This document shows, in pieces, positions 9,430 through 17,444 of a stretch of 64,000 nt of DNA. The stretch is taken from contig NC_013929.1 in NCBI RefSeq assembly GCF_000091305.1, positions 2,046,001-2,110,000 on the forward strand, given 5' to 3'. The notes below the pieces were generated by a model, which was not told the DNA's origin, ran no database searches, and worked only from the letters and a program-made list of their open reading frames with translations. The first letter of the stretch is position 1. Each line of letters starts with the position of its first letter. Made by a program: the position numbers and the translations under genes. This DNA is from Streptomyces scabiei 87.22. Its GTDB lineage: Bacteria > Actinomycetota > Actinomycetes > Streptomycetales > Streptomycetaceae.

Positions 9430-9490
9430 GTGCGGGTCCGGTGGGGCTTCCCGCGCAGTTCCCCGCGCCCCTGAAAAGCAGGGGGTGCCC
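9430..9490 (+). repeat. Dispersed intergenic repeat, copy 1
   Basis: This segment shares its core with copies near 11430 and (inverted) 31091. The most conserved stretch is CGCGCAGTTCCCCGCGCCCC followed by TGAAA and a G-rich end. It lies between the ROK kinase and the GntR gene, directly after the GntR stop codon. The same sequence family is familiar from Streptomyces intergenic regions; its role is not known to me. Confidence 0.75.
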
Positions 9491-9494
9491 TCTT

Positions 9495-10232
9495 CTACGA
9501 CCGCACCAGGAGCTGGAAGTCGAACGAGTAGCGGGAGGCGCGGTAGATGTGGGTGCCGTATTCGACGGCGCGGCCCGTGTCGTCGAAGGTGGTGCGCTGC
9601 ATGGTGAGCAGGGGCGCGCCCTCGGGTTCGGTGAGGCGGTCGGCCTCGTCCGCGGTGGCCGCCTTCGCGCCGATGGTCTGGCGTGCGCTGTGCAGGGTGA
9701 TGCCGGTGGCGCGCATGAGGCGGTAGAGGCCGGTGGCTTCGAGCTGGGGGGAGTCGAGGTCGATGAGGTCGGCGGGGAGGTAGTTGCAGAGGTAGGCCAC
9801 CGGTTCGCCGTGGGCCAGACGGAGTCGCTCGATCCGGTGGACTTCGCCGCCCTCCGCGACGGCCAGGGCGGCGGCGACCTCGGCGGACGCGGCGACGGTG
9901 GTGTTGAGCAGGACGCGCGTGGCCGGGCGCTGGCCGGCGGCCTCCAGGTCGTCGTAGAGGCTGCTCAGTTCCAGGGGCCGTTTGACCTGGCTGTGCACGA
10001 CCTGGGTGCCCACGCCGCGGCGGCGTACGAGCAGGCCCTTGTCGACCAGGGACTGGATGGCCTGGCGGACGGTCGGGCGGGACAGGCCGAGGCGGGCCGC
10101 CAGCTCGATCTCGTTGCCCAGCAGACTGCCCGGGGTCAGCTCGCCGTGCTCGATCGCGGCCTCCAGCTGCTGGGACAGCTGGAAGTAGAGCGGGACCGGA
10201 CTGCTGCGGTCGACGCTGAGCTGGAGCGACAC
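9495..10232 (-). CDS. GntR-family transcriptional regulator, HutC subfamily
   Basis: The start is the GTG at 10232, eight bases after an AGAGG ribosome site; this gives 245 residues. Residues 1-75 form the winged helix, with PLYFQLSQQLEAAIEHGELTPG, ELAARLGLSRPTVRQAIQSL and GLLVRRRGVGTQV. Residues from about 90 to 245 are a UTRA effector domain (RPATRVLL, ERLRLAHGEPVAYL, YRASRYSFDFQL). It is transcribed away from the Gfo/Idh gene; a perfect 12-bp palindrome lies between them. HutC-type regulators are usually repressors released by a sugar phosphate or amino-acid derivative; the ligand here is unknown. Confidence 0.93.
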   Translation of the reverse strand: MSLQLSVDRSSPVPLYFQLSQQLEAAIEHGELTPGSLLGNEIELAARLGLSRPTVRQAIQSLVDKGLLVRRRGVGTQVVHSQVKRPLELSSLYDDLEAAGQRPATRVLLNTTVAASAEVAAALAVAEGGEVHRIERLRLAHGEPVAYLCNYLPADLIDLDSPQLEATGLYRLMRATGITLHSARQTIGAKAATADEADRLTEPEGAPLLTMQRTTFDDTGRAVEYGTHIYRASRYSFDFQLLVRS

Positions 10233-10308
10233 GGTCGGAGCCTCTTCTGGTTTCGGCACGGGCCGAGCGTAGCCCCGGTGCAGGATGACGGGAAGTTGCG
10301 TAGTTCGG

Positions 10309-10320
10309 TTGTCCGGACAA
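10309..10320. promoter_or_regulatory. 12-bp palindrome, candidate operator for the GntR regulator
   Basis: TTGTCCGGACAA is fully self-complementary and sits 77 bp before the GntR start and 41 bp before the oxidoreductase start. A TTGACA hexamer (10325-10330), a possible -35 of the oxidoreductase promoter, begins 5 bp downstream. Location and symmetry fit an autoregulated divergent pair; binding is inferred. Confidence 0.55.
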
Positions 10321-10361
10321 AGCATTGACACAGCGGCGGGTACCACCCCACTTTGTTTCCC

Positions 10362-11372
10362 ATGCGCATCGGACTCATCGGCGCGGGTCGCATCGGGACG
10401 TTTCACGCGACCACGCTCAGCCGCCACCGCGACGTCGGTTCTCTGATCATCACGGACGTCGATCGGGCGCGGGCCCACGACCTCGCGGAACGCCTCGGCG
10501 AGACGGTGGCGCCGGGGGTGGACGAGATCTTCACCTGGGGTGTGGACGCCGTGGTCATAACGGCCGCCACCTCGGCCCACGGCGAACTGATCGGTCGGGC
10601 AGCACGCTCGGGTCTCCCGGTCTTCTGCGAGAAACCCATCGCCGTGGACCTGCCGAACACGTTAAACGCGCTGACCGAGGTCGACGCCGCCGGGACGGTG
10701 CTGCAGATGGGGTTCCAGCGGCGCTTCGACTCCGGCTACGTCACCGCGCGGGAGGCGGTGCGCGCGGGCCGGCTCGGGCGGCTGCACACGGTACGGGCGC
10801 TCACGGCCGACCGGACGCCGCCGCCCGCGGCGTACCTGCCGGTCTCCGGCGGGATCTACCGGGACACGCTGATCCACGACTTCGACATCGTGCGGTGGGT
10901 GACGGGCCGCGAGGTCACCACGGTGTACGCCACCGGGTCGGACGCCGGGCACCCGATGTTCCGGGAGGCGCACGACCTGGACACCGCCGCCGCCGTGCTC
11001 ACCCTGGAGGACGGCACGCTGGTGACGGCGACGGCGGCGCGGGTGAACGGGGCCGGGTACGACGTGCGGCTGGAGCTGGCCGGGGAGCTGGACACCGTGG
11101 TGGTCGGGCTGGACGACCGTACGCCGGTCGCGTCGACGGAGCCGAAGGGGCCGCCGCCCGCGGACAAGCCGTGGACCGGGTTCCTGGAGCGCTTCGCCGC
11201 CGCGTACGAGGCCGAGATCGGTGCGTTCGTGGAGGTGGTGCGCGGGGAGCGGGCCAACCCCTGCGACGGGCGCGAGGCGCTCCAGGCGCTCCGGGTCGCC
11301 GAGGCGTGCGAGCTGTCCCGGCTGGAGAACCGGCCCGTGAACCTCGGGGAGATCGCGGGGGGTCGGGAGTAG
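10362..11372 (+). CDS. Gfo/Idh/MocA-family NAD(P)-dependent oxidoreductase (inositol 2-dehydrogenase-like)
   Basis: The 336-residue protein opens with the Rossmann motif IGLIGAGRIGTFHA and contains the family signature CEKPIA (residues about 89-94), in which the Lys is catalytic. The later HDFDIVRWVTG segment holds the His of the active site. It probably oxidises a cyclic polyol or sugar such as an inositol, but substrate cannot be read from sequence. Codon 101 is TTA (10662-10664), the only TTA I found in a gene of this window. Its translation should therefore depend on the bldA tRNA. It is divergent from the GntR gene, its likely regulator. Confidence 0.9.
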   Translation: MRIGLIGAGRIGTFHATTLSRHRDVGSLIITDVDRARAHDLAERLGETVAPGVDEIFTWGVDAVVITAATSAHGELIGRAARSGLPVFCEKPIAVDLPNTLNALTEVDAAGTVLQMGFQRRFDSGYVTAREAVRAGRLGRLHTVRALTADRTPPPAAYLPVSGGIYRDTLIHDFDIVRWVTGREVTTVYATGSDAGHPMFREAHDLDTAAAVLTLEDGTLVTATAARVNGAGYDVRLELAGELDTVVVGLDDRTPVASTEPKGPPPADKPWTGFLERFAAAYEAEIGAFVEVVRGERANPCDGREALQALRVAEACELSRLENRPVNLGEIAGGRE

Positions 11373-11429
11373 CGGTTTGCCTCCGGCGTGCGGGGTGCGC
11401 TCCGTCCGGGGGGCTTGTGCCGTGTCGCG

Positions 11430-11495
11430 GCCGCGGGTCCGGTGGTGGCTGGTCGCGCAGTTCCCCGCGCCCCTGAAAGGCAGGGGCTGCGCCCC
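11430..11495 (+). repeat. Dispersed intergenic repeat, copy 2
   Basis: This copy has the same core as 9430-9490 (CGCGCAGTTCCCCGCGCCCC then TGAAAGGCAGGGG) and the same orientation. It lies between the converging oxidoreductase and P450 genes. Confidence 0.75.
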
Positions 11496-11524
11496 ATGCC
11501 TTTCGGGCCCGCGGAGAACCACTC

Positions 11525-12715
11525 TCACCAGCGGAGCGGCAGGCTGCGTACCCCTCGTATCAGCATGCCCGGGAGCCAGGGGCCCGGGGGGCCGTCCAGG
11601 GTCAGGGCGGGGCAGCGGTCCAGGAGGGATCTCAGGGCGACTCGGGCCTCCAGGCGGGCCAGGGGTGCGCCGAGGCAGTAGTGGATGCCGTGGCCGAAGG
11701 CGAGGTGGCCGCGTGTGTCGCGGTGGAGGTCGAAGGCGTCGGGGCCTGGATAGCGGGCGCCGTCGCGGTCGGCGGCGGCCAGGCCGATCAGGACCGCGTC
11801 CCCCGCCGGGACGGTGGTGCCGCCGATGTCCAGCGGCTCGGCGGCGTAACGGAATGTCGCGTTCTCCACCGGGCCCTCGTGGCGCAGGGTCTCCTCCACG
11901 ACCGCGTCGACGAGACGCGGATCGGCGCGGACCTCGGCGAGTTGTCCGGGGTGGGTGAGCAGCGCGTGGACGGCTCCGGTGACGAGGTTGACCGTGGTCT
12001 CGTGGCCGGCGACCAGGAGGATGAAGGCCATACCGCGCAGTTCGGCGGGCGACAGGCGGTCGCCGTCCTCGTCGGTCGTCCGGATCAGGGCGCTCAGCAG
12101 GTCGTCGGCGGGCGGCGAGCGGCGCTTGTCCTCGATCAGTTCCCCCAGGTAGGAGGCGAGCTGGACGAACGCCTCGTACTCGCTCTCGCCGCTGGTCGGG
12201 GCGACCGCCTCCGTGGACAGCTTCCGGAAGGCCGCCCGGTCGATCTCGGGCACGCCGAGCAGCTCGCAGATGACGGTGAGCGGCAGCGGGTACGCGAACG
12301 ACTCCACGAGGTCGGCGCGGCCCCGCGGCACCATGGCGTCCAGCAGCGAGTCGGTGATCTCCTGGATCCTCGGCCGCAGCCGCTCGACCCGGCGTCCGGT
12401 GAACTCCCGGGATATCAGCCCGCGCAGCCGGGTGTGCTGGGGCGGGTCGGCGACCAGCAGGTACTTGCCGATGAGCTCCTCGTCGAGGAACGTCATCCCG
12501 ATCTTCGAGCCGTCCTTGGACAGCCGGGGGTCGGCGAGCGCCGCCCGGGCCTCCTCGTACCCCACGACGAGCCAGACCTCGTGGTGCGCGTCGGGCTTCG
12601 GCAGCCGGACCCGGTGCACGGGCCCCCGTTCGCGCAGTGCGGCGTAGACGGGGTGCGGGTTCTCGGTGAACCCCGGCCCGTACTCCCCCAGATCGATCAC
12701 GTCTTCCTGTTCCAT
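11525..12715 (-). CDS. Cytochrome P450 (soluble bacterial type, CYP107-like)
   Basis: At 396 residues this is a full-length soluble P450. The I-helix oxygen-activation motif is AGHETT (about 240), the K-helix ExxR is EETLR, and the haem-ligand loop is FGHGIHYCLGAPLAR (about 340-354) with the thiolate Cys. The start has a strong GGGGGGAG ribosome site. It lies 35 bp downstream of the NarL-type response regulator and may be cotranscribed with it. No ferredoxin or ferredoxin reductase is adjacent, so electrons must come from elsewhere. Substrate cannot be predicted. Confidence 0.95.
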   Translation of the reverse strand: MEQEDVIDLGEYGPGFTENPHPVYAALRERGPVHRVRLPKPDAHHEVWLVVGYEEARAALADPRLSKDGSKIGMTFLDEELIGKYLLVADPPQHTRLRGLISREFTGRRVERLRPRIQEITDSLLDAMVPRGRADLVESFAYPLPLTVICELLGVPEIDRAAFRKLSTEAVAPTSGESEYEAFVQLASYLGELIEDKRRSPPADDLLSALIRTTDEDGDRLSPAELRGMAFILLVAGHETTVNLVTGAVHALLTHPGQLAEVRADPRLVDAVVEETLRHEGPVENATFRYAAEPLDIGGTTVPAGDAVLIGLAAADRDGARYPGPDAFDLHRDTRGHLAFGHGIHYCLGAPLARLEARVALRSLLDRCPALTLDGPPGPWLPGMLIRGVRSLPLRW

Positions 12716-12750
12716 GGCTCCCCCCTCATCCGTCCAACTCCCGGGGCGGG

Positions 12751-13425
12751 TCAGGAGTGCCCGTCGTCCTCCGGCAGTCCCGCGTCGTAGGTCAACAGGG
12801 CGATCTGCACACGGTTGTTGAGGCCGAGTTTGGCGAGGACGCGGGAGACGTGGGTCTTGACGGTGGCGACGCTGAGGAAGAGTTCCGCGGCGATCTCGGC
12901 GTTGGAGGCGCCGCGGCCGACGGCGACGGCGACCTCGCGTTCGCGGTCGTTGAGGACGGCGAGGCGCGCACGGGCGGTGTCGTGGCGGGTTCCGGGGGCG
13001 CCGTCGGCGGCGTGGGCCATGAGCCGGCGGGTGACGGCGGGCGAGAGGACGGGGTCACCGGCCGCGACCCGGCGCACCGCGTCGACGATGTCGGCGGGCG
13101 GGGTGTCCTTGAGGACGAAACCGGCCGCGCCCGCGCGCAGGGCGCGCAGCACCTGGTCGTCGGCGTGGAAGGTGGTGAGGACCACGACCTGGGGCCCGTC
13201 CGCGCGGGTGCGGAGCCGCTCGGTGGCGGTGAGGCCGTCGACGGTCGGCATCCGGATGTCCATGAGGACGACGTCCGGGCGGGTGCGGTCGACGAGGGCG
13301 TCCACCTCGTCGCCGTCGGCGGCCTCGCCCACGATCTCGATGTCGTCGGCGCCGCCCAGCATGAACGTGAGCCCGGCGCGCACGAGGGGGTCGTCGTCGA
13401 CGAGGAGGAGTCGGATCGCGGTCAT
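12751..13425 (-). CDS. Two-component response regulator, NarL/LuxR type
   Basis: The 224-residue product has a receiver domain (LLLVDDDPLVRAG, phosphoacceptor Asp56 in VVLMDIRMP, conserved Lys in GFVLKDTPP). A C-terminal LuxR helix-turn-helix follows (LNDREREVAVAVGRGASNAEIA, VKTHVSRVLAKLGLNNRVQ). The ATG at 13425 is preferred over an upstream in-frame start because the receiver begins right there. The nearest histidine kinase of the matching HisKA_3 class is 2.3 kb away on the same strand, separated by two genes. Confidence 0.93.
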   Translation of the reverse strand: MTAIRLLLVDDDPLVRAGLTFMLGGADDIEIVGEAADGDEVDALVDRTRPDVVLMDIRMPTVDGLTATERLRTRADGPQVVVLTTFHADDQVLRALRAGAAGFVLKDTPPADIVDAVRRVAAGDPVLSPAVTRRLMAHAADGAPGTRHDTARARLAVLNDREREVAVAVGRGASNAEIAAELFLSVATVKTHVSRVLAKLGLNNRVQIALLTYDAGLPEDDGHS

Positions 13426-13520
13426 CGTCCCACCGTTCGGAAGTCGGTCATGAAGCACCTCTCGTGCCGGTCGCGGGTCCTACCGTAATGACACTCCGTG
13501 CCGGAGCCGCCGCGCCGCCG

Positions 13521-13544
13521 CGGCCGACCCGTTAGTGTCGGCCG
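13521..13544. promoter_or_regulatory. 8-8-8 inverted repeat upstream of the aldo/keto reductase
   Basis: CGGCCGAC, an 8-bp spacer and GTCGGCCG form a perfect inverted repeat 30 bp before the reductase start codon. It could be an operator or a 5' hairpin. No regulator is assigned. Confidence 0.4.
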
Positions 13545-13573
13545 GTACGGCATTCAACTGACGGAGGTTTTGG

Positions 13574-14602
13574 GTGCGTTACCGACTCCTGGGCCGGACC
13601 GGGCTCCGCGTCTCCGAGCTGTTCCTGGGCGCCATGACGTTCGGGGAGCAGGGCGGGGTGGGGGCGCCCCGGGAGGAGTGCGCGCGGATCCTCGACGTGT
13701 ACGCGGAGGCCGGCGGCAACGTGATCGACACGGCCGTCAACTACCGGGGCGGGGAGAGCGAGCGGATCGTGGGCGATCTGCTCAAGGGGCGGCGCGACCG
13801 GTTCGTGCTGTCCACCAAGTACACCGTCTCCCGCGACGGCACCGACCCCAACGCCGCCGGCAACCACCGCAAGAACCTCGCGCTGTCCCTGGAGACGAGC
13901 CTGCGCCGGCTGGGCACCGACTACATCGACCTCTACTGGGTGCACATCTGGGACCGGAACACCCCGGTCGAGGAGACGATGCGGGCCCTCGACGACGCCG
14001 TACGGTCCGGGAAGGTGCTCTACGTCGGCATCTCGGACGCCCCGGCCTGGGTGGTCGCACGCGCCAACACCCTGGCGGAATGGCGGGGTTGGTCGGCGCT
14101 GTCGGCTCTGCAGGTGCCGTACAGCCTGCTGGAGAGGGACATCGAGCGCGAACTGCTGCCGATGGCGGAGGCGTTCGGCATGTCGGTGGCGGCCTGGAGT
14201 CCCCTGCAGAACGGTGTCCTGTCCGGCAAGTACACCCGCCCGGGCGGGGTGGCGCCCGGCGCCACCACCCGGCTGTCGGCCGAGGCGATCGGGGCGCGCG
14301 AGCGCGCGGTCGCGGAGGCCGTGCAGAGCGCCGCGGACGAACTCGGCGCCACCCCGGCGCAGATCGCCATCGCCTGGACCATGGCCCACTCCCCCGCCGT
14401 CCATCCCATCGTCGGCGCCCGCCGCGTCGAGCAGCTCATGGACAACCTGGGCGCCGCCCGTCTCGTCCTCCCCGAGGAGGTGCTGGCCCGGCTGGAGGAG
14501 ACCACCGCCTTCCGGGTCGGCTTCCCCGGCGACTTCATCGACGAGGCGTCCGCCTGGGTGTACGGGGCGGCGGGGCAGCGGGTGGTGCCGCGCCGGGTGT
14601 GA
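13574..14602 (+). CDS. Aldo/keto reductase
   Basis: The 342-residue TIM-barrel protein starts at a GTG preceded by GGAGG. Family residues are present: Asp and Tyr in NVIDTAVNYRGGESE (catalytic Asp-Tyr region), Lys in LSTKY, and His in YWVHIWDRNTPVEE. The C-terminal cofactor loop is HPIVGARRVEQLMDNLGA. Such enzymes reduce aldehydes or ketones with NADPH. The gene is inserted, in opposite orientation, between the response regulator and the membrane protein / histidine kinase genes, which makes the two-component pair look split. Confidence 0.92.
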   Translation: MRYRLLGRTGLRVSELFLGAMTFGEQGGVGAPREECARILDVYAEAGGNVIDTAVNYRGGESERIVGDLLKGRRDRFVLSTKYTVSRDGTDPNAAGNHRKNLALSLETSLRRLGTDYIDLYWVHIWDRNTPVEETMRALDDAVRSGKVLYVGISDAPAWVVARANTLAEWRGWSALSALQVPYSLLERDIERELLPMAEAFGMSVAAWSPLQNGVLSGKYTRPGGVAPGATTRLSAEAIGARERAVAEAVQSAADELGATPAQIAIAWTMAHSPAVHPIVGARRVEQLMDNLGAARLVLPEEVLARLEETTAFRVGFPGDFIDEASAWVYGAAGQRVVPRRV

Positions 14603-14621
14603 CGGCGTCGGGGGGCGCTCC

Positions 14622-15584
14622 TCACGCACGCAGGCGTACCCCGTACCGGGTGCGCAGCCGGCTGATCTCCCACCACGCGACGGCCGTCACCGACGCCGGA
14701 CCGCCGACGAGGGCGGCGAGCTGGACCAGGGGCGGGCCCGGCGGCGGTCCGCCGACGGCGAGGTTGATGGCGGAGAACTCCCAGACCAGGGCGCCGGTGA
14801 GCAGCGCGGGGAGCGCGGGATGCACATCGACGGTGTTGAAGGCGCCGCGCACGGCGGGCCCGGTGGCGAAGACGACGAACAGCAGCACCCAGAGCAGGGG
14901 AACCAGCAGGGCGAGAGGCACCCACAGGCTCAGGTCCTGGTCCAGGCGGGTGCGGGTGTAGTAGATCGCCCCGGCGAGGAGCGGGATCGCCGTGAAGGCG
15001 CCCACGTACCACAGGGCGGACCTGCCGGCGGTGCGCAGCGGGGCGCGCATGGCCCGGCGCGCGTCAGGCGACGACCAGCGGAACAGGGCGGCGACGACCA
15101 CGGGCGCGCTCAGGAGCAGCAGCCAGGGGCTGACGGTCAGCCTCATCATGAACTGCTGCTGCGCCTGGTCGACGTCCTCCGGTCTGCCGTACACCGCCAG
15201 GATCAGCAGCGACATGAGGGTGGCCGTCCAGGCGCGTCGGCGCTGCATCCGTGTCACGTCGTCGTCCGGGGTGCGGTGGCGGGGGCGGGAGGGGAAGACC
15301 CGGCGGGCGGGGCGGCGGGCCGAGCGCGCCAGCGGGTAGCCCACCAGCAGACCGACGACCATCGGCCACGCGCACATCGCGGCCAGCGCCCAGAGGCAGC
15401 CGTGCAGCCGGAGTCCGCTCAGGAACTGCCCGAGCGGCGGCCATTCGTCCTCCCGCAGCCGCCGCACGAGCGTGGGCGGCGGGCCGTAGGGGGGATACGG
15501 CGGCATGTATGGGGGGTTCGGTGGGTGTGGTCCGCCCGGTGGCGGCCAGGGTGGCTGATACGGGTTCCGTCCCCCGACGCTCAC
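14622..15584 (-). CDS. Polytopic membrane protein with proline-rich N-terminus
   Basis: The 320-residue product begins at GTG with a Pro/Tyr-rich cytoplasmic tail (PYQPPWPPPGG, NPPYMPPYPPYG). About six to seven hydrophobic segments follow, including PMVVGLLVGYPLA, PWLLLLSAPVVVAALF and LWVPLALLVPLLWVLLFVVF. No enzymatic motif is visible. It lies 153 bp downstream of the histidine kinase on the same strand and could be part of its signalling unit. Tails of this kind occur in many actinobacterial membrane proteins, so function remains open. Confidence 0.75.
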   Translation of the reverse strand: MSVGGRNPYQPPWPPPGGPHPPNPPYMPPYPPYGPPPTLVRRLREDEWPPLGQFLSGLRLHGCLWALAAMCAWPMVVGLLVGYPLARSARRPARRVFPSRPRHRTPDDDVTRMQRRRAWTATLMSLLILAVYGRPEDVDQAQQQFMMRLTVSPWLLLLSAPVVVAALFRWSSPDARRAMRAPLRTAGRSALWYVGAFTAIPLLAGAIYYTRTRLDQDLSLWVPLALLVPLLWVLLFVVFATGPAVRGAFNTVDVHPALPALLTGALVWEFSAINLAVGGPPPGPPLVQLAALVGGPASVTAVAWWEISRLRTRYGVRLRA

Positions 15585-15737
15585 TGCGCTGTCCCCTCCC
15601 GTCCCGGTCGCGGGACGCTCCAGTGCCGTGTGCCGTACGTGCCTCGGCGGCCGTACGGGTCAACTGGCCATCTTGGGGGACGAGATGGCGTGGCGCACCC
15701 CGATATGGAGGGTCCGCTCGAAGGTGTGGCCCCGGGG

Positions 15738-17015
15738 TCACTCCCAGGGCAGCGTCGCGCGCACCGCGAAACCGCCGTCGGCCTCGGGGCCGTGGTCCAG
15801 GCGGCCCCCGGCCAGGGTGGCGCGCTCGGTGAGGCCGATGAGGCCCTGGCCGGAGCCGGGGACGTGCGGGACCTCCCCCGGGGGCGCGGGGTTGCGCACG
15901 GCGACGGTGATTCCCTCGCCCGGGGCACCCCGCACGGTGACGGTGACCTCGGCGCCGGGGGCGTGCTTGCGGGCGTTGGTCAGGCACTCCTGCGCGATGC
16001 GGTAGGCGGTGCGGCCTACGGAGGCGGGGACGGCGGCGCGGTCGGTGACGTGCTGGTCGAGGGTGACCTTCATGCCGGCCTCGCGGCACTCGGCGACGAG
16101 GGTGTCCAGCGCGGCGAGGGTGGGCTGGGGACGGCCCGCCTCGTCGGGTGCGCCGGCGCGCAGCACGCCGATGATCTCCCGCAGGTCCTGGAGGGCCTCG
16201 TGGGCGCTCTCCCGGATGACGCCCGCCGCGCGGACGATCTCGGGGCGGGGCGCGTCGGGCCGGAACTCCAGGGCGCCCGCGTGCACGCTCAGCAGGGTCA
16301 GGCGGTGCGCCAGGACGTCGTGCATCTCCCGCGCGATGGACTCGCGGGCGAGCCGTTGCGCCTGTTCGGCCCGCAGCGCCGCCTCCGTCTCGGCACGCCG
16401 GGCGCGGTCCCGGAAGCTCAGCATGAGCTGCCTCTTGGCGCGCACGAACATGCCCCAGCCGACGGTGGCGGCGGTGAGGAGCACGGTGAAGAGGACCACC
16501 CAGGGGTAGGCCAGCTCCGGGTCGGGGCGCAGCCAGTAGAACAGCGGGTTCAGGAGGAGGCTCACGCCGCCGATCCAGGCCACGTACCGGAAGGGCCGGT
16601 GCACGGTGAGGGTGAAGAGGGCGATGAGGCCGGCGCCGCCCGCGGTGTTGGACACGAAGCAGACCGGGAGCATCGCCACGGCGAGGCCGACGGGCCAGCG
16701 GCGGCGCAGCCAGACGGCCGCGCAGGCGAGCGCGCCCAGCACCTGGTCGAGAACGGCGAAGATCTGCGGCAGGCCGTGCTCGTTCCTGACCGCCTCCACG
16801 CCGAGGAGACCGATGAACACGGCCAGCACGAAGCAGGAGAAGTCGACGACCCAGTCGCGCGCGGTGCGCCTGGGCCGCCGTCCGGGACGGCCGGGGACCG
16901 AGCCCTGGCCAGGACCGGTGCCGGGAGCGAGGTCGTCGTCAAGCAGGGCCGACGGCAACAGCCAGCTCCGCCCGGGGAAGGCCGGGGGTTCCGGCACCGG
17001 CTTGTCACCCTTCAC
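15738..17015 (-). CDS. Two-component sensor histidine kinase (HisKA_3 / NarX type)
   Basis: From the GTG at 17015 the protein has 425 residues. Four or five transmembrane segments span about 50-200 (FSCFVLAVFIGLLGVEAV, VLGALACAAVWL, AWIGGVSLLLNPLFYWL, VVLFTVLLTAATVGWGMF). A coiled linker and the H-box REMHDVLAHRL with the phosphorylated His follow. The ATPase domain has AYRIAQECLTNARKHA (N-box) and GSGQGLIGLTERA (G-box). There is no large extracellular domain, suggesting sensing within or near the membrane. A cognate regulator would be NarL type, as at 12751-13425. Confidence 0.93.
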   Translation of the reverse strand: MKGDKPVPEPPAFPGRSWLLPSALLDDDLAPGTGPGQGSVPGRPGRRPRRTARDWVVDFSCFVLAVFIGLLGVEAVRNEHGLPQIFAVLDQVLGALACAAVWLRRRWPVGLAVAMLPVCFVSNTAGGAGLIALFTLTVHRPFRYVAWIGGVSLLLNPLFYWLRPDPELAYPWVVLFTVLLTAATVGWGMFVRAKRQLMLSFRDRARRAETEAALRAEQAQRLARESIAREMHDVLAHRLTLLSVHAGALEFRPDAPRPEIVRAAGVIRESAHEALQDLREIIGVLRAGAPDEAGRPQPTLAALDTLVAECREAGMKVTLDQHVTDRAAVPASVGRTAYRIAQECLTNARKHAPGAEVTVTVRGAPGEGITVAVRNPAPPGEVPHVPGSGQGLIGLTERATLAGGRLDHGPEADGGFAVRATLPWE

Positions 17016-17194
17016 GGTCGACGAATCTACGCGGGGTCGGACCTCACCACCTCCCCCGCGCCGGTGAACGCGACGAAAGTAGCGGCCCGGCCGACTTTGG
17101 GCGGTCCGCGAGCCCGTGGACCGGTACTCCGGTCGGGCGTTCACCGCCCCGCGGCCGATGAACGGGCGGGCGCCGCGGGGCGAGGATCCCTTGT

Positions 17195-17398
17195 ATGAAG
17201 CAGTTGTTGGAGTTTTTCGGGTTCCTCGCCCTGCTGCAGGGCACGGGCGGTCTCGTGTACGAACTCACCGGCAAGCTGAAGTGGGGGGTGACGCAGCGGT
17301 GGAGCACCCTGGACGGCTACGAGATCTATGTGAGCATCGCGCTGATCGTCCTGGCGATCGCGCTGTTCGCGGCGGCGGATGGCCGGAAGTCCGGCTGA
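17195..17398 (+). CDS. Small two-helix membrane protein
   Basis: This 67-residue protein has a GAGGA ribosome site 9 nt before the ATG. It has a first hydrophobic helix (LEFFGFLALLQGTGGLVYEL), a basic loop, and a second helix (IYVSIALIVLAIALFAAA). I do not recognise the family. Codon use is Streptomyces-like (third-position GC) and the start signal is good, so it is probably real. It converges with the allantoicase gene, its stop lying 46 bp from that gene's stop. Confidence 0.65.
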   Translation: MKQLLEFFGFLALLQGTGGLVYELTGKLKWGVTQRWSTLDGYEIYVSIALIVLAIALFAAADGRKSG

Positions 17399-17444
17399 CA
17401 CGCCACCGCCGGGGCGGGCCGAGTCGTGCCCTTCCCAACGCCGC

